This document shows, one piece after another, positions 1 through 13,417 of a stretch of 64,000 nucleotides of DNA. Numbering within the stretch: position 1 is the first letter of the stretch; every line of letters begins with the position of its first letter. The stretch lies in the NCBI RefSeq assembly GCF_907164915.1, contig NC_061863.1, positions 31,591,258 through 31,655,257 of the forward strand, in the 5' to 3' direction. The notes beneath the pieces are model-generated. The model was not told where the DNA came from, ran no database searches, and was given only the letters and a program-made list of their open reading frames with translations. Origin of the DNA: Impatiens glandulifera (lineage: Eukaryota; Streptophyta; Magnoliopsida; Ericales; Balsaminaceae). Position numbers and translations under genes: made by a program.

Positions 1-3000
1 ATGAAGAATGAAGAATCAAACATCAAGTATCAAGCATACATCATGGATCATGCATCATGCATCATGCATCAAGCTTCAAGCGTCAAGCATCAAGCGTCAA
101 GAATCAAGCATCAAGCATCAAGTATCAAGCAACAAGCATCAAGCATCAAGCATCAAGCATCAAGCATCAAGCATCAAGCATTAAACATCAAGCATAAAGC
201 ATCAACCACCAAGCATCAATCATCAAGCATAAAGTATCAATCATTAAGCATCAAGCATAAAGTATCAAGCATCAAGCATCAATCATCAAGCATCAAGCAT
301 CAAGCATCAAGCATCAAACATCAAGAATCAAGCATCAAGCATCAAGCATCAAGCATCAAGCATCAAGCATCAACCATCAACCATCAACCATCAACCATCA
401 ACCATAAAACCATCAACCATCAACTATTAACCATCAACCATCAACCATCAACAATCAACCATCAACCATCAAGCATCAATCATCCAACATGAAATATCAA
501 TCATGAAGTATGAAGCATCAAGCATCAAGTATCAAGCATGCATCATGTATCATGCATCATGCATCATGCATCATGCATCATGCATCAAGCATCATGCATC
601 AAGCATCAAGCATCAAGCATCAAGCATCAAGCATCAAGCATCAAGCATCAAGCATCAAGCATCAAGCATCAAGCATCAAGCATCAAGCATCAAGCATCAA
701 GCATCAAGTATCAAACATAATCATCAAGCATCAAGCATCAAGCACCATGCATCAAGCATCAATTATAAAGTATAAAGCATTAAGCATCAAGCATAAAGCA
801 TCAAGCATCAATCATGAAGAATGAAGAATCAAACATCAAGTATCAAGCATACATCATGGATCATGCATCATGCATCATGCATCAAGCTTCAAGCGTCAAG
901 CATCAAGCGTCAAGAATCAAGCATCAAGCATCAAGTATCAAGCAACAAGCATCAAGCATCAAGCATCAAGCATCAAGCATCAAGCATTAAACATCAAGCA
1001 TAAAGCATCAACCACCAAGCATCAATCATCAAGCATAAAGTATCAATCATTAAGCATCAAGCATAAAGTATCAAGCATCAAGCATCAAGCATCAAGCATC
1101 AAGCATCAAGCATCAAACATCAAGCATCAAGCATCAAGCATCAAGCATCAAGCATCAAGCATCAAGCATCAACCATCAACCATCAACCATCAACCATCAA
1201 CCATCAACCATCAACCATCAACCATCAACCATCAACCATCAACCATCAACAATCAACCATCAACCATCAAGCATCAATCATCCAGCATGAAATATCAATC
1301 ATGAAGTATGAAGCATCAAGCATCAAGTATCAAGCATGCATCATGTATCATGCATCATGCATCATGCATCATGAATCATGCATCATGCATCATGCATCAA
1401 GCATCATGCATCAAGCATCAAGCATCAAGCATCAAGCATCAAGCATCAAGCATCAAGCATCAAGCATCAAGCATCAAGCATCAAGCGTCAAGCGTCAAGA
1501 ATCAAGCATCAAACATCAAGTATCAAGCAACAAGCATCAAGCATCAAGCATCAAGCATCAAGCATCAAGCATCAAGCATCAAGCATCAGGCATCAGGCAT
1601 CAGGCATCAGGCATCAGGCATCAGGCATCAGGCATCAGGCATCAGGCATCAGGCATCAGGCATCAGGCATCAAGCATCAAGCATCAAGCATCAGGCCTGA
1701 AGCATCAAACATCAAGCATCAAGCCTCAAGCATAAGGCATCAAGCATCAAGCATCAAGAATCAAGTATCAAGCATCAAGCATCAAGCATCAAGCATCAGG
1801 CATCAGGCATCAGGCATCAAGCATCAGGCATCAAGCATCAAACATCAAGCATCAGGCATCAAGCATCAAGCCTCAAGCATCAAGCCTCAAGCATAAGGCA
1901 TCAGGCATCAGGCATCAGGCATCAAGCATCAAGCATCAAGCATCAAGCATCAAGCATCAAGCATCAAGCATCAAGCATCAAGCATCAAGCATCAAGCATC
2001 AAGCATCAAGCATCAAGCATCAAGCATCAAGCTTCAAGCATCAAGCATCAAGCATCAAGCATCAAGCATCAAGTATCAAGCATCAAGCATCAAGCATCAA
2101 GTATCAAACATAATCATCAAGCATGAAGTATAAAGCATCAAGCACCATGCATCAAGCATCAAGCATAAAGTATCAAGCATAAAGCATCAAGCATCAAGTA
2201 TCAAGCATCAAGTATCAAGCATCAAGCATCAATCATGAAGCATGAAGCATCAAACATCAAGTATCAAGCATGCATCATGCATCATGCATCATGCATCATG
2301 CATCATGCATCATGCATCATGCATCATGCATCATGCATCATGCATCATGCATCATGCATCATGCATCATGCATCAAGCATCAATCATCAAGCATCAAGCA
2401 TCAAGTATCAAGCATCAAGCATCAAGCATCAAGCATCAAGCGTCAAGCGTCAAGAATCAAGCATCAAACATCAAGTATCAAGCAACAAGCATCAAGCATC
2501 AAGCATCAGGCATCAGGCATCAGGCATCAGGCATCAGGCATCAGGCATCAGGCATCAGGCATCAGGCATCACGCATCAGGCATCACGCATCAGGCATCAA
2601 GCATCAAGCATCAAGCATCAAGCATCAAGCATCAGGCCTCAAGCATCAAACATCAAGCATCAAGCCTCAAGCATAAGGCATCAAGCATCAAGCATCAAGA
2701 ATCAAGTATCAAGCATCAAGCATCAAGCATCAAGCATCAAGCATCAGGCATCAGGCATCAGGCATCAGGCATCAAGCATCAGGCATCAAGCATCAAACAT
2801 CAAGCATCAGGCATCAAGCATCAAGCATCAAGCATCAAGCCTCAAGCATAAGGCATCAGGCATCAGGCATCAGGCATCAAGCATCAAGCATCAAGCATCA
2901 AGCATCAAGCATCAAGCATCAACCATCAGCAATCAACCATCAACCATCAAGCATGAAACACCGAGCATGAAGTATCAATCATGAAGCATGAAGCATCAAA

Positions 3001-3150
3001 CATCAAGTATCAAGCATGCATCATGCATCATGCATCATGCATCATGCATCATGCATCATGCATCATGCATCATGCATCATGCATCATGCATCATGCATCA
3101 TGCATCAAGCATCAAGCATCAAGCATCAAGCATCAAGCATCAAGCATCAA

Positions 3151-3354
3151 GCATCATGCATCATGCATCATGCATCATGCATCATGCATCATGCATCATG
3201 CATCATGCATCATGCATCATGCATCATGCATCATGCATCATGCATCATGCATCATGCATCATGCATCATGCATCATGCATCATGCATCATGCATCATGCA
3301 TCATGCATCATGCATCATGCATCATGCATCATGCATCATGCATCATGCATCATG
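3151..3354 (+). repeat. CATCATG block
   Basis: About 29 consecutive CATCATG units. Each unit junction creates ATGCAT (an NsiI palindrome) and CATGCA, the core of the plant RY element. The block is bounded on the left by CATCAAG and on the right by CATCGAG without transition units. Confidence 0.95.
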
Positions 3355-3396
3355 CATCGAGCATCGAGCATCGAGCATCGAGCATCGAGCATCGAG
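3355..3396 (+). repeat. CATCGAG block, six units, unique in the window
   Basis: Six exact CATCGAG units sit between a CATCATG block and a CATCAGG block. The variant introduces a CpG per unit and is not seen elsewhere in the 28 kb, so it looks like a young local amplification of one mutated unit. Confidence 0.95.
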
Positions 3397-3501
3397 CATC
3401 AGGCATCAGGCATCAGGCATCAGGCATCAGGCATCAGGCATCAGGCATCAGGCATCAGGCATCAGGCATCAGGCATCAGGCATCAGGCATCAGGCATCAG
3501 G
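3397..3501 (+). repeat. CATCAGG block
   Basis: Fifteen CATCAGG units in a row, followed by CATCAAC and CATCAAG units and a second short CATCAGG run near 3,540-3,585. CATCAGG blocks also occur near 1,584-1,672, 2,506-2,570, 4,436-4,460, 6,438-6,466 and 15,060-15,105. Confidence 0.93.
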
Positions 3502-6500
3502 CATCAAACATCAAGCATCAAACATCAACCATCAACCATCAGGCATCAGGCATCAGGCATCAGGCATCAGGCATCAGGCATCAAACATCAAGCATCAAAC
3601 ATCAAACATCAACCATCAGGCATCAGGCATCAGGCATCAACCATCAAGCATCAAGCATCAAGCATAATGCATCAAGCATCAGGCATCAAACATCAAGCAT
3701 CAAACATCAACCATCAACCATCAACCATCAACCATCAACCATCAACCATCAACCATAAACCCATCAACCATCAACCATCAACCATCAACCATCAACCATC
3801 AACCATCAGCAATCAACCATCAACCATCAAGCATGAAACACCGAGCATGAAGTATCAATCATGAAGCATGAAGCATCAAACATCAAGTATCAAGCATGCA
3901 TCATGCATCATGCATCATGCATCATGCATCATGCATCATGCATCAAGCATCAAGCATCAAGCATCAAGCATCAAGCATCAAGCATCAAGCATCAAGCATC
4001 AAGCATCAAGCATCAAGCATCAAGCATCAAGCATCAAGCATCAAGCATCAAGCATCAAGCATCAAGCATCAAGCATCAAGCATCAAGCATCAAGCATCAA
4101 GCATCAAGCATCAAGCATCAAGCATCAAGCATCAAGCATCAAGCATCAAGCATCAAGCATCAAGCATCAAGCATCAAGCATCAAGCATCAAGCATCAAGC
4201 ATCAAGCATCAAGCATCAAGCATCAAGCATCAAGCATCAAGCATCAAGCATCAAGCATCAAGCATCAAGCATCAAGCATCAAGCATCAAGCATCAAGCAT
4301 CAAGCATCAAGCATCAAGCATCAAGCATCAAGCATCAAGCATCAAGCATCAAGCATCAAGCATCAAGCATCAAGCATCAAGCATCAAGCATCAAGCATCA
4401 AGCATCAAGCATCAAGCATCAAGCATCAAGCATCAAGCATCAGGCATCAGGCATCAGGCATCAAGCATCAAGCATCAGGCATCAAGCATCAAGAATCAAG
4501 CATCAAGCCTCAAGCATAAGGCATCAAGCATCAAGCATCAAGCATCAAGCATCAAGCATCAAGCATCAAGCATCAAGCATCAAGCATCAAGCATCAAGCA
4601 TCAAGCATCAAGTATCAAACATAATCATCAAGCATCAAGCATCAAGCACCATGCATCAAGCATCAAGTATAAAGTATAAAGCATTAAGCATCAAGCATAA
4701 AGCATCAAGCATCAATCATGAAGAATGAAGAATCAAACATCAAGTATCAAGCATACATCATGGATCATGCATCATGCATCATGCATCAAGCTTCAAGCGT
4801 CAAGCATCAAGCGTCAAGAATCAAGCATCAAGCATCAAGTATCAAGCAACAAGCATCAAGCATCAAGCATCAAGCATCAAGCATCAAGCATCAAGCATTA
4901 AACATCAAGCATAAAGCATCAACCACCAAGCATCAATCATCAAGCATTAAGCATCAAGCATAAAGAATTAAGCATCAAGCATCAAGCATCAAGCATCAAG
5001 CATCAAGCATCAAACATCAAGCATCAAGCATCAAGCATCAAGCATCAAGCATCAAGCATCAACCATCAACCATCAACCATCAACCATCAACCATCAACCA
5101 TCAACCATCAACCATCAACTATTAACCATCAACCATCAACCATCAACAATCAACCATCAACCATCAAGCATCAATCATCCAACATGAAATATCAATCATG
5201 AAGTATGAAGCATCAAGCATCAAGTATCAAGCATGCATCATGTATCATGCATCATGCATCATGCATCATGCATCATGCATCATGCATCAAGCATCATGCA
5301 TCAAGCATCAAGCATCAAGCATCAAGCATCAAGCATCAAGCATCAAGCATCAAGCATCAAGCATCAAGCATCAAGCATCAAGCATCAAGCATCAAGCATC
5401 AAGCATCAAGCATCAAGCATCAAGCATCAAGCATCAAGCATCAAGCATCAAGCATCAAATATCAAACATAATCATCAAGCATCAAGCATCAAGCACCATG
5501 CATCAAGCATCAAGTATAAAGTATAAAGCATTAAGCATCAAGCATAAAGCATCAAGCATCAATCATGAAGAATGAAGAATCAAACATCAAGTATCAAGCA
5601 TACATCATGGATCATGCATCATGCATCATGCATCAAGCTTCAAGCGTCAAGCATCAAGCGTCAAGAATCAAGCATCAAGCATCAAGTATCAAGCAACAAG
5701 CATCAAGCATCAAGCATCAAGCATCAAGCATCAAGCATCAAGCATCAAGCATTAAACATCAAGCATAAAGCATCAACCACCAAGCATCAATCATCAAGCA
5801 TAAAGTATCAATCATTAAGCATCAAGCATAAAGTATCAAGCATCAAGCATCAAGCATCAAGCATCAAGCATCAAGCATCAAGCATCAAACATCAAGCATG
5901 AAGCATCAAGCATCAAGCATCAAGCATCAACCATCAAGCATCAAGCATCAAGCATCAAGCATCAAGCATCAAGCATCAAGCATCAAGCATCAAGCATCAA
6001 GCATCAAGCATCAAGCATCAAGCATCAAGCATCAAGCATCAAGCATCAAGCATCAAGCATCAAGCATCAAGCATCAAGCATCAAGCATCAAGCATCAAGC
6101 ATCAAGCATCAAGCATCAAGCATCAAGCATCAAGCATCAAGCATCAAGCATCAAGCATCAAGCATCAAGCATCAAGCATCAAGCATCAAGCATCAAGCAT
6201 CAAGCATCAAGCATCAAGCATCAAGCATCAAGCATCAAGCATCAAGCATCAAGCATCAAGCATCAAGCATCAAGCATCAAGCATCAAGCATCAAGCATCA
6301 AGCATCAAGCATCAAGCATCAAGCATCAAGCATCAAGCATCAAGCATCAAGCATCAAGCATCAAGCATCAAGCATCAAGCATCAAGCATCAAGCATCAAG
6401 CATCAAGCATCAAGCATCAAGCATCAAGCATCAAGCATCAGGCATCAGGCATCAGGCATCAGGCATCAAGCATCAAGCATCAAGCATCAAGCATCAAACA

Positions 6501-6897
6501 TCAAGCATCAAGCCTCAAGCATAAGGCATCAAGCATCAAGCATCAAGAATCAAGTATCAAGCATCAAGCATCAAGCATCAGGCATCAGGCATCAGGCATC
6601 AAGCATCAGGCATCAAGCATCAAACATCAAGCATCAGGCATCAAGCATCAAGCCTCAAGCATCAAGCATCAGGCATAAGGCATCAGGCATCAGGCATCAG
6701 GCATCAAGCATCAAGCATCAAGCATCAAGCATCAAGCATCAAGCATCAAGCATCAAGCATCAAGCATCAAGCATCAAGCATCAAGCATCAAGCATCAAGC
6801 ATCAAGCATCAAGCTTCAAGCATCAAGCATCAAGCATCAAGCATCAAGTATCAAGCATCAAGCATCAAGCATCAAGTATCAAACATAATCATCAAGC

Positions 6898-8415
6898 ATG
6901 AAGTATAAAGCATCAAGCACCAAGCATCAAGCATCAAGCATCAAGCATCAAGCATCAAGCATCAAGCATCAAGCATCAAGCATCCAGCATCAAGCATCAA
7001 GCATCAAGCATCAAGCATCAGCATCAAGCATCAAGCATCAAGCATCAAGCATCAAGCATCAAGCATCAAGCATCAAGGCATCAAGCATCAAGCATCAAGC
7101 ATCAAGCATCAAGCATCAAGCATCAAGCATCAAGCATCAAGCATCAGCATCAGCATCAAGCATCAACAATCAAGCATCAAGCATCAAGCCTCAAGCATCA
7201 AGCATCAGCATCAAGCATCAAGCATCAAGCATCAAGCATCAAGCATCAAGCATCAAGCATCAAGCATCAGCATCAGCATCAAGCATCAAGCATCAAGCAT
7301 CAAGCATCAAGCATCAAGCATCAAGCATCAAGCATCAAGCATCAAGCATCAAGCATCAAGCATCAAGCATCAAGCATCAAGCATCAAGCATCAAGCATCA
7401 AGCATCAAGCATACAAGCATCAAGCATCAAGCATCAAGCATCAAGCATCAAGCATCAAGCATCAAGCATCAAGCATCAAGCATCAAGCATCAAGCATCAA
7501 GCATCAAGCATCAAGCATCAAGCATCAAGCATCAAGCATCAAGCATCAAGCATCAAGCATCAAGCATCAAGCATCAAGCATCAAGCATCAAGCATCAAGC
7601 ATCAAGCATCAAGCATCAAGCATCAAGCATCAGCATCAAGCATCAAGCATCAAGCATCAAGCATCAAGCATCAAGCATCAAGCATCAAGCATCAAGCATC
7701 AAGCATCAAGCATCAAGCATCAAGCATCAAGCATCAAGCATCAAGCATCAAGCATCAAGCATCAAGCATAAGCATCAAGCATCAAGCATCAAGCATCAAG
7801 CATCAAGCATCAAGCATCAAGCATCAAGCATCAAGCATCAAGCATCAAGCATCAAGCATCAAGCATCAAGCATCAAGCATCAAGCATCAAGCATCAAGCA
7901 TCAAGCATCAAGCATCAAGCATCAAGCATCAAGCATCAATCCATCAAGCATCAAGCATCAGCATCAAGCATCAAGCATCAAGCATCAAGCATCAAGCATC
8001 AGCATCAAGCATCAAGCATCAAGCATCAAGCATCAAGCATCAGCATCAAGCATCAGCATCAAGCATCAAGCATCAAGCATCAAGCATCAAGCATCAAGCA
8101 TCAAGCATCAAGCATCAAGCATCAAGCATCAAGCATCAAGCATCAAGCATCAAGCATCAAGCATCAAGCATCAAGCATCAAGCATAAGCATCAAGCATCA
8201 AGCATCAGCATCAAGCATCAAGCATCAAGCATCAATCATCAACATCAAGCATCAAGCATCAAGCATCAGCATCAAGCATCAAGCATCAAGCATCAAGCAT
8301 CAAGCATCAAGCATCAAGCATCAAGCATCAAGCATCAAGCATCAAGCATCAAGCATCAAGCATCAAGCATCAAGCATCAAGCATCAAGCATCAAGCATCA
8401 AGCATCAAGCATCAA
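6898..8415 (+). repeat. CATCAAG block rich in 6-bp slipped units (CATCAG)
   Basis: Mostly perfect CATCAAG units, interrupted by many units that have lost one A (CATCAG, for example near 7,018, 7,144-7,152, 7,205, 7,268-7,276, 7,630, 7,958 and 8,040-8,056) and a few with a base added or changed (GCATACAAG near 7,410, CAATCCATC near 7,938). The lesions are concentrated here and near 9,925-10,360 and 11,868-12,460. They may be real slippage products or consensus errors at the AA dinucleotide. Confidence 0.9.
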
Positions 8416-8920
8416 CCATCAAGCATCAACCATCAACCATCAACCATCAACCATCAACCATCAACCATCAACCATCAACCATCAACCATCAACCATCAAC
8501 CATCAACCATCAACCATAAAACCATCAACCATCAACTATCAACCATCAACCATCAACCATCAACCATCAACAATCAACCATCAACCATCAAGCATCAAGC
8601 ATCCAGCATGAAGTATCAATAATGAAGTATGAAGCATCAAGTATCAAGCATGCATCATGCATCATGCGTCATACATCATGCCATGCATCATGCATCATGC
8701 ATCATGCATCATGCATCATGCATCATGCATCATGCATCATGCATCATGCATCATGCATCATGCATCATGCATCATGCATCATGCATCATGCATCATGCAT
8801 CATGCATCATGCATCATGCATCATGCATCATGCATCATGCATCATGCATCATGCATCATGCATCATGCATCATGCATCATTCATCATTCATCATGCATCA
8901 TGCATCATGCATCATGCATC
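8416..8920 (+). repeat. Ordered module: CATCAAC block, linker, CATCATG block
   Basis: CATCAAC units fill about 8,416-8,590, with a CATAAAAC variant near 8,515 and CTATC/CAATC variants towards the end. A degenerate linker follows (CATCCAGCATGAAGTATC, then GAAGTATGAAGC, about 8,600-8,655). After that come roughly 38 CATCATG units, with CATGCGTC and CATACATC variants at the start and two CATCATT units near 8,880. The same order of parts is seen at 10,775-11,265, 12,915-13,420 and, shortened, elsewhere. Confidence 0.92.
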
Positions 8921-10774
8921 AAGCATCAAGCATCAAGCATCAAGCATCAAGCATCAAGCATCAAGCATCAAGCATCAAGCATCAAGCATCAAGCATCAAG
9001 CATCAAGCATCAAGCATCAAGCATCAAGCATCAAGCATCAAGCATCAAGCATCAAGCATCAAGCATCAAGCATCAAGCATCAAGCATCAAGCATCAAGCA
9101 TCAAGCATCAAGCATCAAGCATCAAGCATCAAGCATCAAGCATCAGCATCAAGCATCAAGCATCAAGCATCAAGCATCAAGCATCAAGCATCAAGCATCA
9201 AGCATCAAGCATCAAGCATCAAGCATCAAGCATCAAGCATCAAGCATCAAGCATCAAGCATCAAGCATCAAGCATCAAGCATCAAGCATCAAGCATCAAG
9301 CATCAAGCATCAAGCATCAAGCATCAAGCATCAAGCATCAAGCATCAAGCATCAAGCATCAAGCATCAAGCATCAAGCATCAAGCATCAAGCATCAAGCA
9401 TCAAGCATCAAGCATCAAGCATCAAGCATCAAGCATCAAGCATCAAGCATCAAGCATCAAGCATCAAGCATCAAGCATCAAGCATCAAGCATCAAGCATC
9501 AAGCATCAAGCATCAAGCATCAAGCATCAAGCATCAAGCATCAAGCATCAAGCATCAAGCATCAAGCATCAAGCATCAAGCATCAAGCATCAAGCATCAA
9601 GCATCAAGCATCAAGCATCAAGCATCAAGCATCAAGCATCAAGCATCAAGCATCAAGCATCAAGCATCAAGCATCAAGCATCAAGCATCAAGCATCAAGC
9701 ATCAAGCATCAAGCATCAAGCATCAAGCATCAAGCATCAAGCATCAAGCATCAAGCATCAAGCATCAAGCATCAAGCATCAAGCATCAAGCATCAAGCAT
9801 CAAGCATCAAGCATCAAGCATCAAGCATCAAGCATCAAGCATCAAGCATCAAGCATCAAGCATCAAGCATCAAGCATCAAGCATCAAGCATCAAGCATCA
9901 AGCATCAAGCATCAAGCATCAAGCACAGCATCAAGCATCAAGCATCAAGCATCAGCATCAAGCATCAGCATCAAGCATCAAGCCATCAAGCACAAGCATC
10001 AAGCATCAAGCATCAAGCATCAAGCATCAAGCATCAAGCATCAAGCATCAAGCATCAAGCATCAAGCATCAGCATCTAGCATCAAGCATCAAGCATCAAG
10101 CATCAAGCATCAAGCCATCAAGCATCAAGCATCAAGCATCAAGCATCAAGCATCAAGCATCAAGCATCAAGCATCAAGCATCAAGCATCAAGCATCAAGC
10201 CATCAAGCATCAAGCATCAAGCATCAAGCATCAGCATCAAGCATCAATCATCAAGCATCAAGCATCAAGCATCAATCATCAAGCACAAGCATCAAGCATC
10301 AAGCATCAAGCATCAAGCATCAAGCAATCAAGCATCAGAATCAAGCAGCAGCATCAAGCATCAAGGCATCAAGCATCAAGCATCAAGCATCAAGCATCAA
10401 GCATCAAGCGTCAAGCATCAAGCATCAAGCATCAAGCATCAAGCATCAAGCATCAAGCGTCAAGCGTCAAGCGTCAAGAATCAAGCATCAAACATCAAGT
10501 ATCAAGCAACAAGCATCAAGCATCAAGCATCAAGCATCAAGCATCAAGCATCAAGTATCAAGCATTAAGCATCAAGCATCAAGCATCAAGCAGCAAGCAT
10601 CAAGTATCAACCATAATCATCAATCATCAAGCATCAAGCACCATGCATCAAGCATCAAGCATAAAGTATCAAGCATAAAGCATCAAGCATCAAGCATCAA
10701 GCATCAAGCATTAAGCATCAAGCATCAAGCATCAATCATGAAGCATGAAGCATCAAACATCAAGTATCAAGCAT
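8921..10774 (+). repeat. CATCAAG block with slipped cluster and linker-type tail
   Basis: About 1 kb of perfect CATCAAG is followed at 9,925-10,360 by a dense cluster of 5-, 6- and 8-bp units (AGCACAGC, GCATCAGC, AGCCATC, AGCAGCAGC). From about 10,440 the block carries the GCGTCAAGCGTC, CAACAAGC and CATAATC markers also found near 1,490 and 2,440, ending in GAAGCATGAAGC near 10,740. Confidence 0.9.
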
Positions 10775-11790
10775 CAACCATCAAGCATCAACCATCAACC
10801 ATCAACCATCAACCATCAACCATCAACCATCAACCATCAACCATCAACCATCAACCATCAACCATCAACTATCAACCATCAACCATCAACCATCAACCAT
10901 CAACAATCAACCATCAACCATCAAGCATCAAGCATCCAGCATGAAGTATCAATAATGAAGTATGAAGCATCAAGTATCAAGCATGCATCATGCATCATGC
11001 GTCATACATCATGCATCATGCATCATGCATCATGCATCATGCATCATGCATCATGCATCATGCATCATGCATCATGCATCATGCATCATGCATCATGCAT
11101 CATGCATCATGCATCATGCATCATGCATCATGCATCATGCATCATGCATCATGCATCATGCATCATGCATCATGCATCATGCATCATGCATCATGCATCA
11201 TGCATCATGCATCATGCATCATTCATCATTCATCATGCATCATGCATCATGCATCATGCATCAACTATCAACCATCAACCATCAACCATCAACAATCAAC
11301 CATCAACCATCAAGCATCAAGCATCAAGCATCCAGCATGAAGTATCAATAATGAAGTATGAAGCATCAAGCATCAAGTATCAAGCATGCATCATGCATCA
11401 TGCATCATGCATCATGCATCATGCATCATGCATCATGCATCATGCATCATGCATCATGCATCATGCATCATGCATCATGCATCATGCATCATGCATCATG
11501 CATGATGCATGATGCATCATGCATCATGCATCATGCATCATGCATCATGCATCATGCATCATGCATCACGCATCACGCATCATGCATCATGCATCATGCA
11601 TCACGCATCATGCATCACGCATCATGCATCATGCATCATGCATCATGCATCATGCATCATGCATCATGCATCATGCATCATGCATCATGCATCATGCATC
11701 ATGCATCATGCATCATGCATCATGCATCATGCATCATGCATCATGCATCATGCATCATGCATCATGCATCATGCATCATTCATCAAGCAT
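10775..11790 (+). repeat. Two successive CATCAAC-linker-CATCATG modules
   Basis: Module one has CATCAAC units at 10,775-10,925, the linker near 10,935-10,985 and CATCATG units to about 11,260. A short CATCAAC stretch (11,262-11,310) and a second linker (11,328-11,385) follow. The second CATCATG block (to about 11,780) contains scattered CATCACG units and two reverse-complement units (CATGATG, 11,501-11,514). The 8,600-8,920 and 10,935-11,260 parts share the unusual CATGCGTC and CATACATC variants, so one was probably copied from the other. Confidence 0.9.
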
Positions 11791-12914
11791 TATGCATCAA
11801 GCATCAAGCATCAAGCATCAAGCATCAAGCATCAAGCATCAAGCATCAAGCATCAAGCATCAAGCATCAGCATCAAGCTCAAGCATCAAGCATCAAGCAT
11901 CAAGCATCAAGCATCAAGCATCAAGCATCAAGCATCAAGCATCAAGCATCAAGCATCAAGCATCAAGCATCAAGCATCAAGCATCAGCATCAAGCATCAA
12001 GCATCAGCATCAAGCATCAAGCATCAAGCATCAAGCATCAAGCATCAAGCATCAAGCATCAAGCATCAAGCATCAAGCATCAAGCATCAAGCATCAAGCA
12101 TCAAGCATCAAGCATCAAGCATTAAGCATCAAGCATCAAGCATCAAGCATCAAGCATCAGCATCAAGCATCAGCATCAAGCATCAAGCATCAAGCATCAA
12201 GCATCAAGCATCAAGCATCAAGCATCAAGCATCAAGCATCAAGCATCAAGCATCAAGCATCAAGCATCAAGCATCAAGCATCAAGCATCAAGCATCAAGC
12301 ATCAAGCATCAAGCATCAAGCATCAAGCATCAGCATCAAGCATCAAGCATCAAGCATCAAGCATCAAGCATCAAGCATCAAGCATCAAGCATCAAGCATC
12401 AAGCATCAAGCATCAAGCATCAAGCATCAAGCATCAAGCATCAAGCATCAAGCATCAGCATCAAGCATCAAGCATCAAGCATCAAGCATCAAGCATCAAG
12501 CATCAAGCATCAAGCATCAAGCATCAAGCATCAAGCATCAAGCATCAAGCATCAAGCATCAAGCATCAAGCATCAAGCATCAAGCATCAAGCATCAAGCA
12601 TCAAGCATCAAGCATCAAGCATCAAGCATCAAGCATCAAGCATCAAGCATCAAGCATCAAGCATCAAGCATCAAGCATCAAGCATCAAGCATCAAGCATC
12701 AAGCATCAAGCATCAAGCATCAAGCATCAAGCATCAAGCATCAAGCATCAAGCATCAAGCATCAAGCATCAAGCATCAAGCATCAAGCATCAAGCATCAA
12801 GCATCAAGCATCAAGCATCAAGCATCAAGCATCAAGCATCAAGCATCAAGCATCAAGCATCAAGCATCAAGCATCAAGCATCAAGCATCAAGCATCAAGC
12901 ATCAAGCATCAAGC
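11791..12914 (+). repeat. CATCAAG block with scattered 6-bp slips
   Basis: CATCAAG units with CATCAG or CTCAAGC lesions near 11,868-11,880, 11,984, 12,005, 12,158-12,172, 12,330 and 12,454. From 12,460 to about 12,910 no lesion is visible. The block ends at a CATAAACC variant that opens a CATCAAC block. Confidence 0.9.
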
Positions 12915-13417
12915 ATCAACCATAAACCATCAACCATCAACCATCAACCATCAACTATCAACCATCAACCATCAACCATCAACAATCAACCATCAACCAT
13001 CAAGCATCAAGCATCAAGCATCCAGCATGAAGTATCAATAATGAAGTATGAAGCATCAAGCATCAAGTATCAAGCATGCATCATGCATCATGCATCTTGC
13101 ATCACACATCATGCATCATGCATCATGCATCATGCATCATGCATCATGCATCATGCATCATGCATCATGCATCATGCATCATGCATCATGCATCATGCAT
13201 CATGCATCATGCATCATGCATCATGCATCATGCATCATGCATCATGCATCATGCATCATTCATCATGCATCATGCATCATGCATCATTCATCATTCATCA
13301 TGCATCATGCATCATGCATCATGCATCATTCATCATGCATCATGCATCATGCATCATGCATCATGCATCATGCATCATGCATCATGCATCATGCATCATG
13401 CATCATGCATCATGCAT
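12915..13417 (+). repeat. CATCAAC-linker-CATCATG module
   Basis: A CATCAAC block (about 12,915-13,000), the linker CATCCAGCATGAAGTATC then GAAGTATGAAGC (about 13,019-13,075), and a CATCATG block to about 13,417. CATCTTG and CATCACA variants sit at the start of the CATCATG block and several CATCATT units in its second half. Confidence 0.92.

Larger units (their letters stand above)
1..6897 (+). repeat. Complex higher-order domain of the heptamer array
   Basis: All variant types are interleaved here in blocks of tens to hundreds of bases, and long composite segments recur almost verbatim. The segment opening the window (GAAGAATGAAGAATC, then a GGATCATG variant and CTTCAAGCGTC) returns near 814, 4,718 and 5,565. 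A segment with GCGTCAAGCGTC, a CATCAGG run and GCCTCAAGCATAAGG returns near 1,480, 2,440 and, in part, 6,440. Linkers of the form GAAGTATGAAGC or GAAGCATGAAGC sit near 481, 1,270, 2,230, 2,960, 3,840 and 5,180. This is higher-order repeat organisation, as in mature satellites, in contrast to the cleaner blocks further right. Confidence 0.9.
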
